A stretch of 64,000 bases of DNA from Hexactinellida sp. DTS-2022 (Eukaryota; Porifera; Hexactinellida). Where the stretch lies: positions 5,580,001 through 5,644,000 of the forward strand of contig JAPNXP010000009.1 of the NCBI GenBank assembly GCA_028753945.1, written 5' to 3'. The notes beneath the pieces are model-generated. The model ran no database searches, was not told where the DNA came from, and saw only the letters and a list, made by a program, of their open reading frames with translations. Shown here piece after piece: positions 41,501 to 49,400 of this stretch. Position numbers and translations under genes: made by a program. Position 1 is the first letter of the stretch, and each line of letters starts with the position of its first letter.

Positions 41501-42690
41501 TGCGACTTGGTTTCTTCGCTTTTTCTGTCGCACTATTTGGTATCCTCAGTGCTATGATTACACACTATATGCTCAAATGGGATCAGCTTGTTAGTTTTTC
41601 TCTACCATTGCTCATTTCTATACCTTCCACTTTTGAGTATTTGATTCATTTCTCTGCCGAAGTAGAGATACTTATGGTATCTGTTGACCGTATTATAGCT
41701 TATTGTGGCCTAATACAAGAGAAGGTTTGTTCCTCTTACAGACCCTATCAAATATCTTCACACAACTCTATGTCCAGAGGAGACATACAGCTTATCAATG
41801 TGTCATTCAAGTACTCAGCAGAGCTCCCTGACTCTCTCACCAATGTATCCCTGCATGTGCTAGCTGGTGAGAAGATAGGGATTATTGGCAGGACTGGAGC
41901 GGGCAAATCTTCTCTATTCAATGCTCTCTGTCGCATGAACGAGATCTCTGAAGGCTGTATCCTGATTGGCAGAGACGATATATCAAAGTTGGATCTGTAT
42001 GCACATAGAAAGAGACTGTCTGTGATCCCACAGGACCCAGTTCTCTTCTCGGGAACTCTCCGCTACAACCTGGATCCGTTTGATGAGTCCAGCAGTGAGG
42101 AGATATGGGCAGCAGTGGGGAACTGTCACCTCAGGAAGATGGTGGAGAGTCTCCCCGGTCAGCTGATGTCTCCTGTGGAAGAAGACGGACACAACTTCTC
42201 GGTGGGAGAGCGTCAGCTGCTGTGTCTCGCCAGAGCTATTCTCAGGAAGAACAGAATTATACTGATTGATGAGGCCACAGCCAATGTTGATATCCACACA
42301 GATGCACTAGTGCAACAGGCCATACGCACTCACTTCAGTGGCTGTACTGTCCTGACCATAGCCCACAGAATTGAGACTGTCATGGATTCTGATAGAATGA
42401 TTGTCCTAGACAAAGGTAGAGTAATCGAATTTGAAGTTCCAATACTGATGCTTGAGAATGAGAACAGCTATTTGAGCACACTGTTGTCTCAGTTGGACCT
42501 AGGTACTCAATTAAGACAGACAGTTGGCGATGTAAACGCGATTAGGTTTTTTCCGAATTTTCAGTTTTACTTTTTACTGCTACTTTTATTGGCATCCAAT
42601 TCCCATTTTATCCTTTACTATTTATTCAATTATTTAATTCTTATTATTCTTTGATTTTATTCATTGTCATTTGATCTCTAATCGATAGTT
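38525..42690. repeat. Left arm of a 12-kb inverted duplication
   Basis: This segment and 46495-50650 are near-identical in inverted orientation. Homology begins near GAGGTAAACATCGC (about 38550, matched near 50630) and runs to about TGATCTCTAATCG (42675-42690, matched at about 46500). The arms hold one ABCC4-like gene each and are separated by 3.8 kb. Confidence 0.9.
38635..42654 (+). CDS. ABCC4/MRP4-like ABC transporter, left copy (extended C-terminus)
   Basis: 1,339 codons in one exon, with two TMD-NBD halves as in ABCC4. NBD1: Walker A GPIGSGKSS (about 449-457), signature LSGGQKARVSLARA (about 540), Walker B IYLLDDPLSAVD. NBD2: Walker A GRTGAGKSS (about 1084), degenerate signature FSVGERQLLCLARA, Walker B RIILIDEATANVD (about 1207). 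The N-terminus NPNKIDYRGKI and RQEDLFPCP are typical of short ABCC members without TMD0. It should export organic anions, nucleotides or conjugates across the plasma membrane. Against the right copy it has about 18 amino-acid changes. A 2-bp loss at 42515 (AAGACAGACAG against AAGACTGAGACAG) shifts the frame so the protein runs past the right copy's stop and adds about 30 mostly hydrophobic residues. Confidence 0.93.
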   Translation: MNINPNKIDYRGKIISQVTFHWIGKLMNKGSKTTLRQEDLFPCPREQSSEYLYERFETYWQMELKNKRRPDIKIALAKALKSQFLIAGILFFIEGLLLLVLSILVSQFTSVFAQSNTESNMNVTTVTAVHLGSSLGYATSIALILAYLVFNHSISNYYSEGNGIQMLTVCTSALFHKVIKLQQSTLHRISIGHIINLISNDVYKLGFGVHYWNYIWITPIIISLTVLATLVYIGPIGLVGIVYIVLHIPVQTVVGFLFGHFRYLQSLTTDRRLEMMDQMIRGMRVIKLYVWENSFMQYINRIRKREVRYAGFAGFTQSLTFSLYNSSLFIALFLMYSLSIAIKNPLTTSQLVFAYLILNKLRLDCVLYLGQAIFTWRESVLALKRIQIVLELPESIDSCIAHSPTSDCPSIEMIDFSASWRGTELINSNSLVLKSICLIADRAKLVVVAGPIGSGKSSLLMSLINELPGISGQINMNGISSYATQQPWIFSGTFRGNILFGSTLHSQRYQRVIAACSLTDDVAAFGEGDLTLIGERGVTLSGGQKARVSLARAVYQEADIYLLDDPLSAVDMKVGRDIFDNCVRQFLSDKIVVMVTHQIQYVQSADEIVVMREGSVVCKGPYASVVQNAFCKEFLLDLERIEERDISDSVIRNVCYGPYAVLNPVTNPKEGNETEQRNAPLSRFLTAEDHRPNTSSLAVYIQYFWTGGLFATVLMLVLTVASNCSLFLSFWWMQSMTSCSNEFTMLSSDNVSIGTDRLCPWYLSVYNPAALVLLGFFTFFGSILSLLLGFTFYYVLLQASRRLHNRMLHRVMHSPIYFFDTNPTGRILNRFSTDTGFLDGRLPYMFCYFWSYATYVVFATLASCFSQYYLLIPITICLVLTLSFRYYYLKTSSQIKRLESVARSPLYSHISLCLLGLCTIRALRIEKRVTQDFHYFQDQHTASWYNYIVCTRWFQLRLGFFAFSVALFGILSAMITHYMLKWDQLVSFSLPLLISIPSTFEYLIHFSAEVEILMVSVDRIIAYCGLIQEKVCSSYRPYQISSHNSMSRGDIQLINVSFKYSAELPDSLTNVSLHVLAGEKIGIIGRTGAGKSSLFNALCRMNEISEGCILIGRDDISKLDLYAHRKRLSVIPQDPVLFSGTLRYNLDPFDESSSEEIWAAVGNCHLRKMVESLPGQLMSPVEEDGHNFSVGERQLLCLARAILRKNRIILIDEATANVDIHTDALVQQAIRTHFSGCTVLTIAHRIETVMDSDRMIVLDKGRVIEFEVPILMLENENSYLSTLLSQLDLGTQLRQTVGDVNAIRFFPNFQFYFLLLLLLASNSHFILYYLFNYLILIIL

Positions 42691-43598
42691 GACTACAACT
42701 TTTGTGTATAATTTATAGATACAGTTGACTCCTATTTCTTCGAAGTCCATTGTATTTTCGGTTAATCGAAAAAACGAACTATTCGGGCCGAATATCTGAA
42801 ACCAACTATAATTGGAGTTGACTATAATGTCTAATGTACTTGTATATACGTATGTTCACTCCAATCAAGCTAGCGATGTTTGATTTCCAATTTCCAGAAA
42901 GATTTTGGAGAATAATCTATTTTGCTACCTTACATCGAAAATGATTCTTTTGAAGGAAAGAAGAGATCAGTTTTATTGTGTATCGAAAGGAAGTATACTA
43001 CCTTTAAGTAAAGAAAATTGATGTAAGCGATGATCAGCGTTGCCAGATCATGAACCAAGTTGCCAGATCTATGAACTTTTGAGAGGTAGCATGAAAACTT
43101 TTCATGAACTTTTAAGTTTGCCATGAACATTTCAGGAACTTTAGATGTTTGTGGCATGAACTTTGCGTGAGCATTTGAGCAATATTATGGCATGAACTTG
43201 GGGTGCACATAATCTGGCAACACTGGTGACGATTCCAACGCTCTTGCAGACAAAATATACTACATTGGCATCTTCAGAAGATTTATATTATATCCACTTC
43301 TTGGGAAGGTTGTGAGTCTATCGCTCGAAAGTATTCTAACAACATTTGACACATATGAATATGGAATCTCAAGTTCTCAGACTGAAGTTAATAATATTAG
43401 GAATATTATGTTCGATCCTAATTTTTCAGCGCAATCTCTTCTCCTTGCAGGTATGAAACAGTCTGTGTTGTAAATCCTGGTCGCATTGGGCAGAAGCGAA
43501 ACGGAGTCACACAGGATACAATAATCAGAGTATAATTTAACATTAAAATACACTCGAACTCATATCAATAGTATATTACAATTAATTATCAGTTATTA
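42691..43598. other. Spacer of the inverted duplication, left part
   Basis: A TACAGTTGACTCCTATTTC fragment at 42720 resembles a Tigger-type end. The hAT-type MITE 43035-43225 follows. No gene. Confidence 0.5.
43035..43225. mobile_element. hAT-type MITE, GTTGCCAGA family
   Basis: Ends CAGCGTTGCCAGATCATG and, inverted, ATAATCTGGCAACACTG are flanked by GCGATGAT and GTGACGAT, 6 of 8 matching, a decayed 8-bp duplication. The interior repeats CATGAACTTT many times. A fragment of the same family is near 22130-22175. Confidence 0.8.
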
Positions 43599-44147
43599 TC
43601 ACTTCTTCGATACAGGCAACCCCTTATGCACAGCAATACTCGTAACCAGAGAGACGAATGGGTCTCTGAGGGTCTCTCTGCTTGTGAGTGTAACTTCGAA
43701 GGAATTCAACTTTTGCATTTCAGCCCAGTGCGTAGTACTTAACTTGTCCACTTGTCGCAAGTCTTCATAATCACTGTGTGTACCAAGAATAATAATAGGA
43801 ATATCCTTGTGGCGTTCTGACACCCTCTTCCGTAGCTGGATAATCGTATCGAACGTATGTTTCTCGGTTATATTGTACGTCAATACAATCCCTTCTGCAA
43901 TAGATATGTAGTGGTCAGTTAGTATATCGTCATGGATAGCTTCCCCTGAAGTATCAAACAGACAAACTCTGTACCAACATCCCTTCCCAATATCAATATC
44001 AGCTTTGTAAATATCCTCAATTGTGTGCGGAATGTCTTTAGATTGGATGATGTGGTTCCCGTAGATTAGGTGCTGGATCACACCTGTCTTTCCGGTACCT
44101 AAATCTCCTAACACAACGATTTTGAATGGCTTGTGAACCCCTGTCAT
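43599..44147 (-). CDS. NKIRAS: kappaB-Ras-like GTPase (NKIRAS)
   Basis: 182 codons in one exon. P-loop GDLGTGKTG (residues 13-21), then LIYGNHIIQSKD, TIEDIYKADIDIG, DTSGEAIHDD, a HYISIAEGIVLTYNI block, LGTHSDYEDLRQVD and VTLTSRETLRDPFVSLVTSI. These blocks follow NKIRAS1/2 along the full length, including the YGNH and TIED/YKA signatures and the DLRQVD segment. Like known kappaB-Ras proteins it lacks the small Gly at Ras position 12 (Leu here) and the Gln at position 61 (Glu here), so it should favour the GTP-bound state. In vertebrates such proteins bind I-kappa-B and restrain NF-kappaB and Ral signalling. No C-terminal CAAX box is present, again as in NKIRAS. It lies in the spacer of the ABCC inverted duplication. 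Confidence 0.88.
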   Translation of the reverse strand: MTGVHKPFKIVVLGDLGTGKTGVIQHLIYGNHIIQSKDIPHTIEDIYKADIDIGKGCWYRVCLFDTSGEAIHDDILTDHYISIAEGIVLTYNITEKHTFDTIIQLRKRVSERHKDIPIIILGTHSDYEDLRQVDKLSTTHWAEMQKLNSFEVTLTSRETLRDPFVSLVTSIAVHKGLPVSKK

Positions 44148-44225
44148 AAAGTTAGTCTCACTATTCTAATGAATCTGGTAGATATCAGTTGAACTCATTC
44201 ACTGTATGTTTAGTTCACAAATATT

Positions 44226-44420
44226 TAGGGCTGAATTATAATTAGAAATGCAACGAACCTTTTTCTAAACGACCGAATATTCGTTCGTTTTGATGACTAA
44301 ACATTTAATCAAAATTAAGACTCGAAATAGTAGTACAGTGGAAAAGAGTTTTTGTAAATGTTACAATAATGTAATCATACTATTTACAAAGTGTGTTTAT
44401 AGACACAAGTTTAATAGCTA
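44226..44420. repeat. Fragment of the GGGCTGAA short element family
   Basis: TTAGGGCTGAATTATAAT, AACGAATATTCG-like GACCGAATATTCGTTCG and TTTTGATGAC, AGTACAGTGGAAAAGAGTTTTTG match the order of 37936-38100. Truncated on the right by a Tigger-type end TACAGTGGAACCTGATAGTAGC. Confidence 0.6.
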
Positions 44421-44514
44421 TTAAATACAGTGGAACCTGATAGTAGCTAGTAGTTGACTAACGGCCACTCAAGAATCTGGCCAAAATTACCGGTATGTAG
44501 AGGTACTACACAGG

Positions 44515-44818
44515 CAGGGGCGTCAGAAGGGGGGGGCACGTGCCCCCCTCAAAAATCTCGGTGCCCCCCCCACTGTGCCCCCCTCATCTGTGCATCCCCA
44601 CGCCTGAGCCCCTTCCCCTGTCCAAATAGATGAAATAACAACACCAATGATACACATGAGTTCAAATGTCATGATACCACTGCTCTTATCCGAAGTGAAA
44701 CTATCAAAAAAGACATAAAATCACGTTGGGTTTTATACGACTAAGAATTAGCTTTTTGTCTGTGCCCCCTCTAAATTCTGATTGCCCCCTCCCCGATTTC
44801 ACGCTTCCGACGCCCCTG
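44515..44818. mobile_element. hAT-type MITE, CAGGGGCGTC family
   Basis: Ends CAGGGGCGTCAGAAG and CTTCCGACGCCCCTG (one mismatch) are flanked by an exact 8-bp duplication TACACAGG at 44507-44514 and 44819-44826. G and C runs adjoin both ends. 304 bp, non-coding. Confidence 0.95.
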
Positions 44819-44966
44819 TACACAGGTGATTATTATGTATATTATTAAGGGGAAACACATGGAGACATATTTTAGGTGACCGCTATGAGTAGTTGACCAC
44901 AATAGGTGACCGTTATAGGAGGTAATACTGTTACAGTGTACACTGTACAGCATATAGGTAGCACAC

Positions 44967-45123
44967 TACAGTCAGGTTCTTTTATTGTGAACATTCAAAG
45001 CGAACTCAACTAATACAAACTCAATGTAAATTATTAGATTGGGACCATAGGGCTTGTTCATAGTAAAAAGTTCTTCATATTAAGCAGTCGAAATCTTGTT
45101 CACAATAAGCAGACCTGACTGTA
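44967..45123. mobile_element. Pogo/Tigger-like MITE, copy 2
   Basis: TACAGTCAGGTTC and GACCTGACTGTA with TA tips. The interior GGGACCATAGGGCTTGTTCA is identical to that of 20254-20451, from which it differs by a 41-bp gap. Confidence 0.88.
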
Positions 45124-45183
45124 TTTTGTAGAGCAAGGAATTCCAACTTGAGCTATGGACCCCCTAAGGCGTATATTTATATC

Positions 45184-45980
45184 CTCAGCCATGGCCTACT
45201 ATAATACGGCTCAACATGCTGCCGAATCATAGTAGAAAATAAGAGTCCAGTTTTGTAAATTTATTCTAAGCTAAACTATGCTTCCTATTGGCATAATTTG
45301 TATTGTGTATGGGGTAATTAACCATTGCGAGTCCAATGGAACCACTTTTGAGAATCTCAGATTTGTGGTTAAGCTGTTTAGGCGCCATTTAATGATGACG
45401 GAAACAATTTTTGGTAAAATGAAAAAAATTTCAAATATCATAAATTTCAGTTACTTCCTACTTTGTAATAATTTTATAATAGGAATACTAAAATAGGGAT
45501 ATATTTCACATCCCAAAGGCTACTAAATCACAAAATGGCGACATTCTAAATTTTTTAAAAATTATAAAGCAACCACATGCTAAAATACAAGTATTATCCG
45601 AATTACAACTTATTATTTTCGTCCATAAAACGTATATAATTGCTGGTTTATATATATTCATTCTCATTATATATTCGGAAAATGTATTCTAAGTATATTA
45701 GCAAATTATTTTCTTTTTCTTGTAGTTCTTTAGACTCGAATTGTATATTTTTGTATATTTTTGATGTCATCATTAAATGGCGCCTAAACAGCTTAACCAC
45801 GAATCTGAGATTCTCAAAAGTGGTTCTAATGGACTCGCAATGGTTGATTACCCCATATACAATCCAAATAACAACAATAGGAGGCATAGTTTAGCTTAGA
45901 ATAAATTTACAAAACTGGACTCTTATTTCTACTATGATTCGGCAGCATGTATAGCCGTATTATAGTAGGCCATGCCTCAG
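45184..45980. mobile_element. Foldback element with long inverted arms
   Basis: The left arm (45184-45415: CTCAGCCATGGCCTACTATA ... GGCGCCATTTAATGATGACG) is matched inverted by 45765-45980 (GATGTCATCATTAAATGGCG ... TATAGTAGGCCATGCCTCAG). About 350 bp of unrelated AT-rich sequence separates the arms. Open frames of 72-79 codons in the arms mirror each other and are by-products of the inverted repeat. Confidence 0.88.
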
Positions 45981-46184
45981 CTTTAGGTTTTATACAAGGA
46001 CAAATAAATTAATAGGAAAGCTCATCCAGTGATCTCTTGTGTGCTATATATTCAAATTCTCTGGATAATGAGGTTGGTATGACACACCGACTCAAATATA
46101 AAAATAAACCTTCACTGAGGAATTGTATAACCGTGGACCCCTGACTTTGGGGCTTGGGCTGTGGAGTACAGTTATTGTACAGAT

Positions 46185-46335
46185 TGTTAATTATTTAATA
46201 TCAAATAGACACAATGGAGAACTAATTAGAAATGTGTGTGGCTAGACAGACGTAATATAATAAAGGAATGAGTGTAAGAATGTACTCTCGAGCAATTAAA
46301 TTACAGTCTCGGATAGGCATTCTATAATGCACACT
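46185..46335. repeat. Dispersed repeat shared with 54875-55020
   Basis: ATTTAATATCAAATAGACACAATGGA, GGCTAGACAGACG, CAATTAAATTACAGTCTCGGATAGGCATTCTATAATGCACACT recurs at 54875-55010. Flanks the right arm of the duplication on its inner side. Part of the same family as 19990-20580. Confidence 0.75.
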
Positions 46336-46494
46336 AGGTATGGACACACACTACCTGACCTTTGAGATACCAGATTTGAATCTTTTAGGGTAGGATATCC
46401 TGACCTGACCTTAACTTTGTTAGCGATGTACCGGGTAGCCAAATGTCCCAGTAAATATATATGTGTATATATACATACACACAGAAGTGTATAA

Positions 46495-49400
46495 ACTACC
46501 GATTAGAGATCAAAAGTTAAAAGCTGGAAACAAGAATAATACATTTTCAATAATTGAATAAATAGTAAAGGATAAAATGGGAATTGGATGCCAATAAAAG
46601 TAGCAGTAAAAGTAAAAACTGAAAATTCTGAAAAAACTAATCGCGTTTACATCGCCAACTGTCTCAGTCTTAATTGAGTACCTAGGTCCAACTGAGACAA
46701 CAGTGTGCTCAAATAGCTGTTCTCATTCTCAAGCATCAGTATTGGAACTTCAAATTCGATTATTCTACCTTTGTCTAGGACAATCATTCTATCAGAATCC
46801 ATGACAGTCTCAATTCTGTGGGCTATGGTCAGGACAGTACAGCCACTGAAGTGAGTGCGTATGGCCTGTTGCACTAGTGCATCTGTGTGGATATCAACAT
46901 TGGCTGTGGCCTCATCAATCAGTATTATTCTGTTCTTCCTGAGAATAGCTCTGGCGAGACACAGCAGCTGACGCTCTCCCACCGAGAAGTTGTGTCCGTC
47001 TTCTTCCACAGGAGACATCAGCTGACCGGGGAGACTCTCCACCATCTTCCTGAGGTGACAGTTCCCCACTGCTGCCCATATCTCCTCACTGCTGGACTCA
47101 TCAAACGGATCCAGGTTGTAGCGGAGAGTTCCCGAGAAGAGAACTGGGTCCTGTGGGATCACAGACAGTCTCTTTCTATGTGCATACAGATCCAACTTTG
47201 ATATATCGTCTCTGCCAATCAGGATACAGCCTTCAGAGATCTCGTTCATGCGACAGAGAGCATTGAATAGAGAAGATTTGCCCGCTCCAGTCCTGCCAAT
47301 AATCCCTATCTTCTCACCAGCTAGCACATGCAGGGATACATTGGTGAGAGAGTCAGGGAGGTCTGCTGAGTACTTGAATGACACATTGATAAGCTGTATG
47401 TCTCCTCTGGACATAGAGTTGTGTGAAGATATTTGATAGGGTCTGTAAGAGGAACAAACCTTCTCTTGTATTAGGCCACAATAAGCTATAATACGGTCAA
47501 CAGATACCATAAGTATCTCTACTTCGGCAGAGAAATAAATCACATAGTCAAAAATGGAAGGTATAGAAATGAGCAATGGTAGAGAAAAACTAACAAGCTG
47601 ATCCCATTTGAGCATATAGTGTGTAATCATAGCAGTGAGGATACCAAATAGTGCGACAGAAAAAGCGAAGAAACTAAGTCGCAATTGAAACCAGCAAGTA
47701 CACACAATATAGTTATACCATGAAGCAGAGTGTTGATCCTGGAAATAATGAAAATCCTGAGTTACTCTCTTCTCAATTCTGAGAGCACGAATGGTAGAGA
47801 GACCTAACAAGCATAGAGATATGTGGGAGTAGAGCGGACTACGAGCTACACTCTCCAATCGCTTTATTTGAGAAGAAGTCTTGAGGTAATAATATCTGAA
47901 CGACAGAGTTAATACGAGACAAATAGTGATAGGAATAAGCAAATAGTACTGGGAGAAACAGCTAGCTAGAGTAGCGAAAACAACATAAGTTGCATATGAC
48001 CAGAAATAACAAAACATATATGGCAATCGTCCATCCAGGAATCCGGTATCTGTTGAGAATCTATTTAGAATTCTACCAGTAGGATTAGTGTCAAAGAAGT
48101 ATATCGGTGAGTGCATCACTCGGTGAAGCATGCGGTTGTGGAGTCTCCTGCTAGCTTGCAGTAACACATAGTAAAATGTAAAGCCTAGAAGCAAACTCAA
48201 AATAGAACCAAAGAATGTAAAAAAGCCTAATAGTACCAGAGCAGCCGGATTGTAAACTGACAGATACCATGGACATAACCGATCGGTACCAATGCTCACA
48301 TTGTCTGATGACAACATTGTGAATTCGTTAGAACAAGATGTCATGGATTGCATCCACCAAAAGCTCAGGAAAAGGGAACAATTGCTGGCTACAGTCAGGA
48401 CTAACATAAGCACTGTTGCAAATAATCCACCTGTCCAGAAGTATTGAATGTAAACTGCTAGGCTGCTGGTGTTAGGTCGGTGATCTTCTGCCGTTAGGAA
48501 TCGAGAGAGCGGCGCATTCCTTTGTTCAGTCTCGTTACCTTCCTTAGGATTAGTTACAGGATTTAGTACAGCATATGGACCAGAGCAAACGTTTCGTATA
48601 ACTGAGTCTGAGATGTCTCTCTCTTCAATTCTCTCCAAGTCAAGGAGAAATTCCTTACAGAACGCATTCTGCACAACACTCGCATAGGGGCCCTTACACA
48701 CAACTGATCCCTCTCTCATCACCACAATCTCATCAGCTGACTGCACATACTGAATTTGATGAGTCACCATGACAACAATCTTGTCACTCAGGAATTGTCT
48801 CACACAGTTATCGAATATGTCTCTACCCACCTTCATGTCGACTGCACTCAGAGGATCGTCCAACAGATAAATATCAGCCTCCTGGTAGACAGCACGAGCT
48901 AGAGAGACTCGAGCCTTCTGTCCCCCACTCAGTGTCACACCCCTCTCTCCTATCAGTGTCAGGTCTCCCTCTCCAAATGCTGCAACGTCATCTGTCAGAC
49001 TGCAGGCTGCTATCACCCGTTGGTAGCGCTGTGAATGGAGAGTGCTACCGAACAGAATATTACCTCGAAATGTTCCAGAGAATATCCACGGTTGTTGAGT
49101 AGCATATGAAGAAATCCCATTCATATTGATCTGTCCAGATATACCTGGCAGCTCATTGATCAGACTCATGAGCAGACTCGATTTACCAGACCCGATAGGA
49201 CCAGCTACAACCACTAATTTCGCTCTATCTGCTATTAGGCAAATGCTTTTCAAAACGAGACTATTGTTGTTGATCAATTCAGTTCCTCTCCAGGAAGCAG
49301 AGAAATCTATCATCTCAATAGAAGGACAGTCTGATGTTGGAGAGTGAGCGAGACAACTGTCTATGCTTTCTGGAAGTTCTAGAACAATCTGAATTCTCTT

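Noticed and set aside
42075-42095. TGATGAGTCC in the ABCC gene, similar to a hammerhead core
   Set aside because: No GAAA partner or stems at the needed distance, and the bases are fixed by the coding sequence.
45278-45887. Mirrored frames (VYGVINHCES...) in the foldback element
   Set aside because: They are the two strands of the inverted repeat arms; no domain or evidence of coding.
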